Of a stretch of 64,000 nt of DNA, positions 28,601-43,600 are shown one piece after another (the stretch's first letter is position 1; the number at the start of each line of letters is the position of its first letter). The stretch comes from DAOPXV01 sp964551445 (GTDB lineage: Bacteria > Muiribacteriota > UBA9980). The stretch is from positions 124,001-188,000 of the forward strand of contig CAZKCG010000002.1 of the NCBI GenBank assembly GCA_964551445.1, written 5' to 3'. The position numbers were made by a program, and so were the translations under genes. The notes beneath the pieces are model-generated. The model saw nothing but the letters and a program-made list of their open reading frames with translations, did no database searches and had not been told where the DNA came from.

Positions 28601-31600
28601 ACGTTATGCGAAAGGAACTCGCCGCTTTCCTTCCTGATTACATGATACCCGCGTGTTTTTTGAAAATAGAGCAAATACCTTTGACCCCTAACGGCAAGGT
28701 CGATAAAAAAGCGCTGCCGGCTCCGGACCACAGCGAATTTTCGTCCGGGGAAGCCTATGTCGCGCCGGCAAACGACACCGAAAAAACGCTGTCCCGGATC
28801 TGGAGCGAAGTTTTAAGATGCGGACAGGTCGGCGTTCAAAATAACTTTTTCGGCCTCGGCGGAGATTCCATAATGGGCATCCAGGTGGCGGCGCGGGCCA
28901 GAAAGGCCGGATTAGACATTTCCGTCGGTGACCTGCAGACGCACCCTACGATCTCGGAATTATTGAAAAACCTCGATGAGAAAAAGAAAACGCAAAAAGA
29001 TCAGATAACGGTTCAGGCGGGAGCGGCAGTATCGGAACCGCAGAAGAAGTCTGAAGGCATTGCCGCCGGCAGGCCCGAAATAGAGGCTGCTTTCGATATT
29101 TCGCCGCTTCAGGAAGGATTTTTGTTCTATGCCGTATCCTCTCCCGATTCCGACCAGTACTCGATCCAGACATGCTGGACATATAATTCGAAGATAAACA
29201 CCGATGCGCTGAAACAGGCGTGGGAAGAAATTTATGTCGCGCATCCGGCATTGCGCACAGCCTTCGAGTGGAAAGGGACCGCAAGGCCTTATCAGGCCGT
29301 CTATAAAAATACGGCCGCTCCCTGGAATTTAATTGATTTCAGGAACATCGCGGCGCATGAGCGGGAAAAACTTTTTGACGAACAAAGGGAGAATATTCGC
29401 AAAAAACCTTTCGAACTTGATAAACCTCCGATCAGCCGCCTGCATTTATTTATATTCGGCGAGTCCGAATACAGGTTCGTCTGGACCATACATCACATCC
29501 TTATCGACGGCTGGTCGATACCGCTCGTCATTAACGAACTTAACGCCCGTTACGCCTGCATCGCCGGGAAAAAAGAGTTTTCCGCCCCGGCTTCGCCCTC
29601 TTTTGAAACTTATATAAAATGGCTTTCCGCTAAGGACAAAAAAGAAACGATGGAATATTGGAAAGGCAACCTTCATGATTTCACCACGCCGACGCCGCTT
29701 GTGATCAATAAAAGATCGGGAGAACTGAGCGTTCATAAAGCCGTCGAAAATCAGGGGATGTATGTCCGCAATATTCCGGCCGCATTTTTGGAAAAATGCA
29801 GGGCTTTCGCCAGAACTCAGCATGTGACGCTTAACGCGCTTTTTCAGACCGCCTGGGCTTCGGTGCTTTCCGCATACAGCGGAAGCGAAGACGTGCTCTA
29901 CGGCGTAACGGTATCCGACAGACCACCGGAAATTTCCGGCGTCGAAAACATGGTAGGGCTTTTTATAAATACCGTTCCTATGAGGGCGCGGCTCGACCAT
30001 TCCAAAACTGCGAGCGCCAATATTAAGAAAATGCATAACGCGGTCCAGGATTCGAGCCGGCACTGCCATATCCCGCTTAATAAACTGCAGGCCCTCGCCG
30101 CCGTTACTCAGGGCGAAGCGCTTTTTTACAGCATCTTCGTTTTCGAGAATTTTCCTTTCGACGAGAGCGCTGACGATAACAAAAATCTCGCAATGAGCGG
30201 TATCTCATCTTACGGTAAATCCAACTATCCTTTGAATGTAGTGGTCATGCCCGGACCGGATGCTGCGCTTAATTTCTCTTATGACGCCGATATCTTCGAA
30301 GCCGCGGCGATAGAAAGCCTGGCCGCTCACATTGAGCGGGCACTCGAGTGGATCGTTAACAATCCGAACGGTTTTTTGAAAGACATAGACATACTGCCGG
30401 AAAAAGAAAAGGAAAAACTGCTCTTAAAATTCAACCGCACCGACGTCGAGATCAGGCGTAACGTAACGGTACATGAACTGATAGAGGAGAGCGCGGAAAG
30501 ATTTCCGGACAAAACGGCGGTCGTTTATAAAGACGACAGGCTTTCATACCGTGAACTCAACGAACGCGCCAACAGACTCGCTCATAAACTCAGAGGTCTT
30601 GGCGTTAAACCTGACGACCGCATCGGCGTTTTAGTAGACCGCTCGTACGACATGATAACGGGGCCGCTCGCCGTTTTAAAGGCCGGCGCGGCGTTCGTTC
30701 CGATCGATCCACAATATCCGGCGGACAGGATAAATTATATATTATCCGATAGTTCATGCCCGCTTCTTCTGACGCAGCCGCACCTGGCAGAAAAGATAAA
30801 ACCGTCCGTCATGACCATTGATATGACAGATCCGGCTAACTATTCCGGCGACGGTAAAAATCCCGCGCTGATCAATAATGATCAAAACCTTGCCTATTTA
30901 ATATATACTTCAGGTTCTACAGGCCTTCCGAAAGGCTCCATGATAGAGCATCATTCACTCGTTAATATATGCCTTTACTACCAAAAGAACCATCAAATAA
31001 CCGAACTCGACAATTTCGCCAAATACGTGTCTTTCGGGTTCGACGCCTCCATAGTTGAAATTTTCCCGGCGCTGGTATCGGGTTCAGCGTTATTCGTCAT
31101 ACCTGAAGAGTTAAGACTCTCACCGGCAGGTCTCAATGAATATTTCGAGGCGAATAATATCACTATGGTCATTTTTCCGACCCCGTTCGGCGAACAATTC
31201 ATGACGCTTACGGATAACAAGTCCTTGAGGTGGATGGAACTGGGCGGCGATAAACTCAAGGTGTTCAAAAAACATAAATATACGGTGGTCAACGGATACG
31301 GCCCGACCGAATGCACAGTTTGCGCCACGGACTTCGCGGTTGAAAACCTGGTGGAAAATATACCTATCGGAAAGCCGGTTTATAATACTAAAATTTATAT
31401 AATGGACAGGTACGGCAAACTCACGCCTGCCGGAATTCCCGGCGAATTGTGCATAGCCGGCGCCGGAGTAGGACGCGGCTATCTCGGGCGCGAGGAACTG
31501 ACGCGTGAAAAATTCACGGCAAACCCCTTCGAACCGGGGAAAAAAATGTACAAAACCGGCGACCTGGCCAGATGGCTGCCTGACGGAAACATAGAATTCA

Positions 31601-34600
31601 TGGGCAGGATCGACCAGCAGGTAAAGATACGCGGCTTCCGCATAGAGCTCGGCGAGATCGAATCCGCCGTTAAAAAGATACATGGAATAAAGGACTGCGT
31701 GGTCATCGACCGCGACGATTCCGGCGGCAACAAGTATCTGTGCGGCTATTACACCGCCGGTGAGGCGCTGGACACGAACGTTATGCGAAAGGAACTCGCC
31801 GCTTTCCTTCCGGATTATATGATACCGTCGTGTTTTTTAAAGATAGACGAAATACCTTTCACCACGCACGGCAAGGTCGATAAAAAAGCTCTGCCGGTTC
31901 CAAAACAGAGCGCGCTTACATCGGAAGAGGCCTATGTGCCGCCGGGAAATGCCATGGAAGAGATATTGGCCAGGATATGGCAGGAAGTTTTAAAATGCGG
32001 GCGCGTCGGCATTCATGACAATTTTTTCAGCCTCGGCGGCGACTCGATAATGAGCATACAGGTAGTGGCGCGCGCCTGCGCCGAAGGACTCAACATAACT
32101 GCCGCTCAGATATTGAAGAATCCGACCATTGCCGCTCTCGCGACAAAGATACAGGTAAAGCCGTCGCAGCGTGTGGACATGGGACCGCTTTCCGGCGATC
32201 TGCCCCTGACGCCGATCCAGAAATGGTTCTTTGAGAATCAATTCACGAATTTCAATCACTTCAACCAGCCGTTCCTGTTCAAACTCAAGACCAGGTGCCG
32301 GAAAGAGACCATTGAAAAAATATTGAACGTCATAGTCGACCACCACGACTGCCTCAGGCTGAGGTTGAAAAACGAAGGCGGAGAATGGAGCCAGCGTTAC
32401 AAAAAAGCGGGCGAAGACCCCGTCGTTGTCGAAACTATAGACCTTCGCGATCTTTCGGCCGAAAAAGCATCGGCCGCGATAACTGAAACATGTTCAAAGA
32501 TACAGGGTTCGCTTAATATATCGGAAGGCCCGATAATAAAAGCGGCCCTCTTCACCGGGCATGCTGACGGTCAGGAAAGGCTTTTTATCGCCGTACATCA
32601 TATAGGCATCGATATGGTCTCCTGGAGAATAATAATAGAAGATTTCCACGCTTTATACGATAAGATAACGGCCGGTGAAGAACCCGTCCTGACGGTTAAA
32701 ACATCTTCATACAGGCAATGGGCGGAGGTCCTCGGCAAATTCGAAGTTTCCGCTGCCGCTAAAAAACACTGGGCCCAAACACTCGAAGAAGCGCCGAAGA
32801 CTCCGGCCGAATATAAAAGGTCTTCATTCGGAAAAATGAAAGACCACAAGGTATCGCTTGACGCGGCGCAAACCGAGCTTCTTATAAATTCCGTTCCCGC
32901 GGCGTACGGCACTAAAATTAACGATATACTGCTTTCGGCCCTGCTTGTGGCTTTCAACCGCGCAGCCGGCGCGGCGAGCCTGTTAGTGAACCTTGAAGGG
33001 CACGGCCGCGAAGAGATCCCGGAAGATATGAATATATCCCGTACGGTCGGCTGGTTCACGTCGGTATTTCCCGTGCATTTAAAAAGCTCGGCGTTAAGCG
33101 ACATGGGCGCTACGATAAAATCCGTCAAGGAAATATTGCGTTCGGTTCCCGATTCAGGCTTGTCTTATGGCGTGTTGAGATATCTGAGCGCGGACGCGGA
33201 AAAATTCAGGTCTCTTGAAAAAAAGACGGTGGGGTTCAATTACCTCGGCCGCATAGACTCTTCCGTTCTTGACGGAAAACTTCTCTGCGGAGCGCCGGAA
33301 TCGACCGGCGCGTTCATGGCGCCTGAAAACGGCGTAATAAACCTTTTAGACATTAATTGTTTCGTGGCCGGCGGCGAACTGGTGATGGACTTCGGCTATA
33401 GTACCGACATATGGGGCCGGGAGACCATTGCGGCTATTGCTGAAAATTATATGGGCGCGCTGAAAGAAATGATCGCTGCCTGTCTGGCCCCTTCCGCGAA
33501 GAGCCTCACGCCATCGGACTTTCCTCTGGCGGCCGTTACGCAGGCTTTTCTGGACGGCATTGAAGATCAGCAGCGTATCGAATCGATATACGGTCTTTCA
33601 CCGCTTCAGGAAGGAATGCTCTTTCACGCCATGTATTCGCCGCAGTCGGACGAATATACGATGCAGATCAACTGGCGCTATAAAGAGCGGATAGATGTTG
33701 ACGCGCTTGAAAGAAGCTGGAAAGAGGTTATTTCGCGGCACGCGATACTTCGGACGGCTTTCGTATATAAAGATCTCGACGCCCCGGTCCAGATAGTTTA
33801 TAAAAGCGTTGAAACGCCGTGGCGTTTCGAAGACTGGAGCGGCTTTGACGAAAGCGTTAAAAAACAAAAACTCGAGCAAAAATTTTTGAACGAAAGGCTT
33901 CAGGGGTTCGAACTTTCAACCCCTTGTCTCATGAAATTCACGCTGGTAAAACTCGCCGAAGCCGATTTCGCTTTCGCCTGGACCTCGCACCATATAATCC
34001 AGGACGGCTGGTCGCTGCCTATAATCATGACCGAAACGGACGCCTGCTACCGGGCGTTCACCGACAATAAAAAACCGGATCTCGCGCCCGCCGTTTCATA
34101 TGAAGAATATATCAAGTGGCTTTCCGGTTCGAAAAAAGACGAAGCGCGAAAATTCTGGAAGGAATATCTTAAAGGTTTTTCCACGCCGACGCCGATTCCG
34201 ATCGCTTTGAGCGGCGCAAAACCAAGCGCGCGCGGCCACATGTCCAATCTCAAAGAACTGAAGATAGATTATTCAAAAGAGTTCGCCCGCGATTGCGAGT
34301 CGTTCGCCAAGGCTAATAAGATAACCGTGAACTCGCTTTTACAGACGGCCTGGGCGGCAGTTCTTTCAAACTACAGCGGCCAGAAGGAAGTGCTCTTCGG
34401 GGCTACCGTTTCGGGACGGCCGGCTGAGCTTCGCGGCGTCGAAAATATAGTCGGGTTATTCATAAACGCTATACCCGTAAGGGTGGTCCTTGACGATAAC
34501 GCCGGCGCTCTAACGCAAATGACGAATTTTCACAGGTCGTTCCAGGAGTCGTCGAATCACTTCACGCTTTCTTTGAGCGAGATACAGTCTTTCGCCTCCG

Positions 34601-37600
34601 TTCCGGCTTCGGAATCGTTTTTCAACAGCCTATTCATATTCCAGAATTATCCGTACAAAGACGCCGCGGCGAAGCATGAAAAACTCAACAAAGTCGAAAT
34701 AGACGGTTTTGAAAGGACCAACTATCCGGTCACGCTCATATTTACCATGCAGGAAATAATGTCGCTCAAACTTCTTTATGACGGCGCCTCTTTCGAGGAC
34801 GGCATCATAAAGAATATCGGCGGCCACTTATATGAAGCGGCCCGCTGGCTCATGCAGAATCCCGGCCGCCCCATAAAAGAAGCCAGGATCATTTCCGAGG
34901 CGGAAGAAAAACAGATCGTTCATGGTTTCAATGATACCGCTTTTAAATACGATGAAAATAAACTCGTCGGAGAATATATCGAAGAGGCGGTTGAAAAATT
35001 TGGCGATAAAACCGCCGTGGTATTCGGCGAGAAAAGTATTTCGTATCGCGAACTGAACGAAAAAGCGAATTCGCTGGCGCATATTCTTATCAAAAATGGC
35101 ATATGCCGTGGAAAAGCTGCCGGCGTATTGATGGACCGTTCCATTGAAATGGTGATAGCGGTCATTGCCGTTATTAAATCAGGCGGCGCTTATATTCCAA
35201 TAGACCATGAATATCCGGCCTCGAGGATCGCTTATATGATGCGCGACGCCGGGGCGCAGATACTTCTTACAAAACCTGAGCTGATCGAAAATCTTGACTT
35301 TAAGGGGACCGTGGTGAGGCTCGACGACGAGAGCGTTTACGCCGGTGAAAAGAAAAATCCTCGGCCGCTCAATATGCCTTCTGACACGGCCACGATAATA
35401 TACACTTCAGGTTCGACCGGAAATCCGAAGGGCGTCATAACGCTTCACGGCGCGCTTTCACATTTCTGCCTGTGGTATAAGGAAACCAGGAACATCTGTG
35501 AAAAAGACAACATGACAAAATACGTTTCATTCGGCTTCGACGTCACCATGTGGGAAATTTTCCCCGCTCTCATGTCCGGCGCTACGCTTCACGTGATCAG
35601 CGGCGACATAAGGCTTTCGCCATATCAGTTGAATGAATATTTTGAAAAGAACAATATCACGCTTAGTTTTCTTCCGACGCAGTTTTGTGAGCAGTTCATG
35701 GCGTCGGTCGATAACAGTTCGCTCAGATGGCTCGATACGGCCGGCGAAAAATTGCGCACTTATACCAAAAGAAACTACACCATCGCCAATTGCTACGGTC
35801 CTACGGAATATACGGATTGCATCTCTTGGCTGGCCGTCGACCGGCAGTATGTGAATATCCCGATCGGAAAGCCCATCTGGAACACGCGCGTTTATATACT
35901 CGGCGAAGGCGGAAAACTTGTGCCGGCTTGCGTGCCTGGAGAACTTTGCGTCGCCGGATCCGGAATGACGGGCGGTTATCTCAACCGGCCTGACCTCACG
36001 GAGTCAAAATATATCGACAACCCGATAGCGCCAGGTGAAAAGATCTACCGGACAGGCGATATGGCAAGATGGCTGCCGGACGGCAACCTCGAATATATAG
36101 GACGCATCGACACTCAGGTCAAGATCAGGGGCTTCAGGATAGAACTTTCAGAGGTCGAGCAGGTCATTAAAAACATCGGCTGGGTCTCCGACGCCGCGGT
36201 CATAGACAGGGAAGACGGGTCGGGAAGAAAATACCTTTGCGCCTATTACGTGGCCGGACCGGAAATCGCGATAGCCGAAAGCGAACAGGCGGAAAAGATA
36301 AGATCTTTTCTGAAGGGAACGCTGCCGGACTACATGACACCGCAATTCATAATAAAGATCGGCGTCATACCGTTGACGCCCAACGGAAAGATCGACAGAA
36401 AGTCACTGCCTGCGCCGGACGCCTCGCTCATAAAGAAAGAGGAGTTCATCGCGCCGAAAACGGAAACTGAAAAGAAAATGGCCGGGATATGGGAAGACGT
36501 CCTCGGCCTGAAAACCGTCGGGATACTGAACAACTTTTTCGACCTCGGCGGGCATTCGCTCAAGGCGGCATTGCTTCAAAGCAAGATGCAAAAAGAGTTC
36601 GGCGTGACGATCGCGCTCAAGGATATATTCGATCATCCTAATATATCCGAGCTGGCGGGTATCGTCGAAAAAAGTTCGGCCAGGGTGTCGCATATCGGGC
36701 TGGTGCCGGAAATGCAGTATTATCCCGCGTCTTCCGCCCAGAAGCGTATCCTGCTTTTAAGCCGCATGGAAAATGACGGCATGACCTACAACATTCCGTC
36801 GATGTTCGTCCTCGAAGGCTCTCTCGATCCGAAGAAATTCGGCGACGCGATAGACGCGATGGTCGAGCGGCATGAGATACTCAGGACTTCCTTTCACATA
36901 ACCGAAGACGGGCTGCCAGTGCAGAAGGTCAACGAAAAAATAGACATAAAGCATATTTACAGGCAGGCGGACGAGAAAGAGATAGACGCTATGCTTCGCG
37001 ATTTCATCCGTCCGTTCAACCTCGAAAAACCGCCGCTGATAAGATACGAACTTATCAAAATGGCGCCGAAGAAACACGCGCTTTTAATGGATGTTCATCA
37101 CATTATATTCGACGGCATATCATACGATATATTCTTGAAAGAATTGTGGAGCCTGTATGAGGGAAAAGATCTGGAACCGCTCAAGATACAATTCAAGGAC
37201 TTCGCATTCTGGCAGGACTCGCTGCTTGAGTCCGGCCAGATCGAAAAGCAGAAAAAATACTGGCTTGACGCCTACCGCGGCGATATACCGCAACTGAATC
37301 TGACTACTGACCTTCCACGCTCGTCTGAAATGTCGTTCCATGGAAAGCACCGCGTTTATTCAATAGATGGAGCGCTTGCGGAAAACCTCAGATCGTGGTC
37401 GGGCAGGAAAGGGTCGACACTGTTCGTGACCCTTTTCAGCGCATTCTCGGTCCTGCTTTCCAGATATTCGTCACAGAAGGACATAATAATAGCGACGCCC
37501 GGATCGGGAAGAAATATACCGGAAGTGGAGCCGCTGATAGGCATGTTCGTCAACACGCTTCCCATCAGGACGGCGCCCGACCCCGAAACGTCCTTCGACG

Positions 37601-40600
37601 ACTTCGTTCGCGAGACCGGACGCAGGGTGCTCGCGGCCTACGACAACCAGGACTACCAGCTCGACACGCTCCTCGACGATCTGAGCGTTAAAAGGGAAGC
37701 GGGACATAACCCGCTCTTCGACGTATTGTTCACGCTCATCAATAAAAAGGACGGAAACTATTCAAAAGACATAGCGGTTAAGCCGATGATGGCGGACCTC
37801 GACGTGGCCAAACTCGATATCGCTTTAAGCGTCATAGAACTTGCCGACAAGATCGATTTCACGATCGAATACCGCGACGACCTGTTCAGGCCGGAAACGA
37901 TAGACGGCATAGGACGTCATTTCATAAATCTGCTCGGCGACATCGTCAGGAAAGAGGGCGCGAAGCTAAAAGAACTGCAGGCGGTATCAGAGGAAGAAAA
38001 ACGCAAACTGCTTTATGAGTTCAACGACACGGCCAGGCCTTACGACATACAAAAGACCATTCACGAAATGATCGAGGCGAGCGCGTCACTTCACGCGGAC
38101 AAACCGGCCGTCGTCTGCAAAGGAAGGAAATTGACTTACGGGCAATTAAATACTCATGCCGCGGTTCTTTGCGAAAAACTTTTATCACGAGGCATCAATG
38201 GCAACGGTATTATAGCGATAATGGTTTCCCAGTGCCTTGAAATGATCCCGGGTATACTGGCCGTATTGAAATCGGGTTCGGCTTTCCTTCCGATAGATCC
38301 ATCCTATCCGCCTGAAAGAATAGAGTATATGCTCAAAGACGCTGAAGTAAAAATACTTCTGACCGAAAAGCATCTCGCGCAAAAAGTTAATTTTTCCGGT
38401 TCCGTTATATGTCTTGATGAGCAGGGGCTTTTTGACGGCGCTCCCGTGAAATTAGAAAAAAGAGGAAAGCCGTCCGATCTTGCGTACATCATCTATACTT
38501 CCGGCACGACCGGAAAACCGAAGGGCGTAATGATTGAGCACAGTTCGCTTGTGAACATGAGCCTTTGCTACAGGGATGCATTTGCGATCGCCGCGGACGA
38601 CGTCGGGTCCAAATACGCGGGATTCAGTTTTGACGCCGGCATCGGCGAGATATTTCCATGCCTTATCGCCGGGGCTTCGCTGCATATAATACCCGAAGAA
38701 ATCAGGCTTTCCCCGGATGATATCAACGAATATTTCGAAAAAAATAAAATAACATACGCGTTCCTTCCCACGCAGTTCGCCGAGCAGTTCATGATACTTA
38801 AGAAAAACAGTTCGCTCAAAAACCTGTTGATCGGCGGCGATAAACTGCGCGTTTTCGAAAAGCAGTCTTACAACGTAATAAACGGTTACGGCCCGACGGA
38901 ATATACCATGGTGACTTCGATATTCAAAATAGACAGGATGTATGATAATATTCCAATAGGCAGGCCGATTGCCAATTCGGAAGTGTATATACTCGACGGC
39001 GACAAAAGCCTCCAGCCCGCTGGAGTGCCGGGAGAACTTCATGTATCGGGGCCTGGTCTCGCCAGAGGATATCTCAAAAGGCCTGAACTGACGGCGGAAA
39101 AATTCGTGAATAATCCTTTCCGCGCCGAACGTAAAATGTATCGCACGGGAGATCTGGCCCGCTGGCTTCCGGACGGGAATATAGAATTCATGGGCCGGAT
39201 CGACGAACAGGTAAAGATACGCGGATACCGTATCGAACTTGGTGAAATAGAAAACGCTCTGAAAGATTCTCCGCTGGTTAAGGAGGCCGTCGTGATCGCG
39301 CGTGAAAAATCATGCGGAGATAAATACCTTTGCGCGTATTACGTCCCCGTTTCATCGCATGGACACCCCGGAACCGATGAGATCGACAAAATAAAAGCGT
39401 TTCTCAAGCAGTCCCTGCCGGATTACATGGTGCCGCAGTTCATCATAAAGATCGCTTCGATGCCTCTTACGCCTAACGGAAAGGTCGACAAAAGATCGCT
39501 GCCTGTGCCTGACGTTTCCGGCGCCGGAGAAGAATTCGTTCCTCCGAAAACGGATACGGAAATTAAAATGGCCGGGTTATGGGAAGAGGTCCTCTCCGTA
39601 AAAAAGGTCGGCATCACCAATAATTTCTTCGAACTTGGCGGCCACTCGCTGAAGGCCGTAGTGCTTCAGAGCAGGATCCAGAAAGATTTCAGCGTTACGA
39701 TACCGCTGAAGGATATATTTAAATATCCTACCGTAAAAGAACTTTCGACGGTCCTGGAAAAGAGTTCACGAAAAGTGTCTTCCATTCCTCCCGCTCCGCC
39801 GATGGAACATTACCCGGCTTCTTCGGCGCAGAAACGCCTTTTGCTTATCGATCAGATGGAAGGAAATAACATAACTTATAACACGCCGTTGATGCTTTCG
39901 ATCGAGGGCCCGCTGGATGCGAAAAAACTGAGCGGCGCCATAGATAAACTTGTCGAAAGACACGAAATACTCAGGACCTCCTTTCATGTGAAAGACGGCC
40001 GGCCCGTTCAGAAGATACATGAAAAGGTTTTCGTCAAACGAATTTATAGACAGGAAAAAGAAGAAAATATTCCTGAAATAATGAAGAACTTCGTACGGCC
40101 GTTCTCGCTTTCACGGCCGCCGCTTATAAGATTCGAACTGATAAAAACGGGGCCGGATAAACACCTGTTTATGATGGACAGCCATCATATAATCTTCGAC
40201 GGCATGTCTTATGAGATATTTTTGGGGGAACTTTGGAGCGAATACGAAGGTAAAAGTCTCGAGCCGGTGAAAGTACAGTTCAAAGACTATGCGTTCTGGC
40301 ATGAAAATCTTCTGAAATCCGAAGAAATAGACAGGCAGAAAAAATACTGGATGGATATGTTCGACGGAGAACTTCCGCAGTTGAACCTTACCACAGATTT
40401 CACGCGTCCATCGGAAATGTCTTTTCACGGGAAAATGGGTGTATATAAAATAGACGCCGATCTCGCGGCACGGCTTAAATCATTGGCGAACCAGAACGGC
40501 ACCACTCTTTTCATGACCCTTTTCGCCGCTTATTCTCTCCTGCTTTCAAAATACGCGTCGCAGGAAGATATAATAATAGGAACTACGGGGTCCGGCAGAA

Positions 40601-43600
40601 CGGTTCCGGACATGGACTCGATCATCGGTATGTTCGTTAACACGCTCGCTATAAGAACTTCTCCAAAAAGAGACAAAACTTTCGAAGATTTCCTTAAGGA
40701 AACGGAACAAAGGATACTCTCGGCGTATGATAACCAGGATTACCAACTGGACATGCTGATCGACGAGCTATCAATAAAAAGAGACTTGAGCCGCAATACA
40801 CTGTTCGACGTATTTTTCACCCTCACAAATAAAAAAGACGCCAGCCCGTCAAATGATATAACCATAAAAGGGGTGCCTTTGAGCCTTGGCGTGGCGAAAT
40901 TCGACCTGTTACTGGCAGCCGCCGAAACCGGACAGGGTATAGATCTTAACTTCGAATACCGCGACAGCCTTTTCAAGCCCGAAACGATAGACGCGATGGC
41001 TGAACATTTCATTGAACTTCTGGGCGATATTACAGGAAAAAAAGAGGCAAAACTCAAAGATATACAGATTGTTTCCGAATCGCAGAAGCGGAAACTTCTC
41101 GATGAATTCAGCGGGGCCAGCGTGTCTTACGACCTGAATAAAACCATTCACGAAATGATAGAGGAGTGCGCCGAGCTGTATCCGGATAATACGGCGGTCG
41201 TCTGTAAAGGCCGGAAATTAAATTACGGCCGGTTAAACGCCGATGCCGCCGTACTTTGTGAAAAGCTTTTATCACGAGGCATCAATGGCAACGGCATTAT
41301 AGCGATAATGGTTTCACAGTGTCTTGAAATGATCCCTGGCATACTCGCCATATTGAAATCGGGTTCGGCTTTCCTTCCGATAGATCCATCCTATCCGCCT
41401 GAAAGAATAGAGTATATGCTCAAAGACGCTGAAGTAAAAATACTTATGACCGAAAAGCATCTTGCGCAAAAAGTGAATTTTGAAGGCGCCACCATCTGCC
41501 TCGACGACCAGGGAATTTTTGAAGGCACGCCGGCGAAATTCGAAAACAGAGGCAAGCCGTCCGACCTCGCGTATATCATCTATACTTCAGGCACGACCGG
41601 AAAACCTAAAGGAGTAATGATAGAACACTCGTCGCTGATAAACTTGAGCCTCTTCTACAGGGACCTTTTCTCGATCACTTCCGACGACGCGGGATCCAAA
41701 TACGCCGGTTTCAGTTTTGACGCGGGCATCGGCGAAATATTCCCGGCCCTCATCTCTGGCGCTGCGCTGCATATAATATCCGAAGAAATGAGGCTTTCCC
41801 CGGACGACATCAACGAATATTTCGAGATGAACAAAATAACTTTCGCTTTTCTGCCCACTCAGTTCGCGGAACAATTCATGGAACTGGAGGAAAATAATTC
41901 GCTGAAAAACCTTTTGACCGGCGGCGACAAACTGCGCGTTTTCAAAAAACGGCCATATAACGTTATTAACGCTTACGGCCCGACGGAATATACGATGATA
42001 ACCTCTACATTCAAAATAGACAGGATGTATGACAACATCCCGATAGGCAGGCCTGTCGCCAATTCCGACATATATATACTCGACGCGGACGGATGCCTGC
42101 TGCCGGCTGGAGTGCCGGGAGAACTATATGTAGCAGGCCCTGGTCTCGCAAGAGGATATCTCAAGAGGCCTGAACTGACCGCCGAAAAATTCATGAATAA
42201 CCCTTTCCGCGCCGGACAGAAAATGTATCGCACTGGCGATCTGGCCAGGTGGCTTCCGGACGGGAATATAGAATTCATGGGCCGGATAGACGAACAGGTG
42301 AAGATACGCGGATACCGCATAGAACTCGGCGAGATCGAGCACGCCCTTAAAAACTGTGAAGGAATAAAGGACGCGGTCGTGATCGCGCGCGATCTTGGCG
42401 GCGGCGATAAAACGCTTTGTGCATACATAGTATCCGGCCCGGAAGTCATAATAGACGACTTGAAATCCGTATTGAAGAAGAGCCTGCCGGAATATATGGT
42501 TCCGTCATACTTCATGGTTCTGGACAACATACCGCTTACGCCTAACGGAAAAACTGACAGGAAAAAACTGCCTGAACCGGATATTAAAAAGGAGAAAAAA
42601 GACGGCAGGGCGGCCGAAAGCGAAACCGAGATCAAAGTATATGAAGCGTGGAAGAAGGTTCTCGGAATAAGCGATATCGGTATGTCGGATAACTTTTTCG
42701 CGCTCGGCGGGCACTCGATCAAAGCGGTCGCGCTGACGGCGGAACTTCAGAAAGATTTCGAGATCAAACTCAACGATATTTTCAAATATCAGACCATAAG
42801 CGAACTTTCCGTCAACATAAAGAGGATCAAGGATAATTTAAAAAGAAAGCTTCTTGATATCAAAAAACAGATAACCTCGCAGGACCCGAAATCAGACCCG
42901 TTTGCCGGGATAGTAAACGATATAAGCGCGTACAGGAATAATTATAAGAAATACGCCTCAGTCGGCGCATCGCCGAAAAAAGACTACCGAAATATCTTAC
43001 TGACCGGAGCCACCGGATTTCTCGGAAGTTATCTGCTGCGCGACCTTCTCACGGAGACGGGCGCGTCCGTATTCGTTCCCGTCAGGGGCGGAAGCGTTGA
43101 AGATTGCTCGCAAAGGCTGGCCCAAAAGCTGGGTTATTATTTCGGGCCGAAATTTTTCGACGAATACAAAGATAGAATAACGGTTTTAAAAAGCGATCTT
43201 GCGGATGAGAACCTTTCGCTGGATAAAGAACAGTATGGCTCGCTTTCGCAAAAGATAGACTGCATAATCAATTCCGCGGCGAACGTCAAGCATTACGGTC
43301 TTTACCAGGAATTTTACGTCAGCAACGTAAAATCCGTAGATAATCTGATCGCCTTCGCGTTAGCCGGCAGACAGAAGGACCTGCACCATGTTTCGACAAT
43401 ATCCGTAGGAATGGGGCATATAGAAAACAAAGACGCCGCGCTCTTCACTGAAGAAACCGTCGATAGCGGGCAGGATTCCGGAAACTATTATCTGCAGACC
43501 AAACTCGATGGCGAAAAACTGATCGTAAAGGCAAGGAAAAAGGGTCTTATCGCTAATATTTACCGCGTTGGAAATATCACGTTCGACTCGCGCGAAGGAA

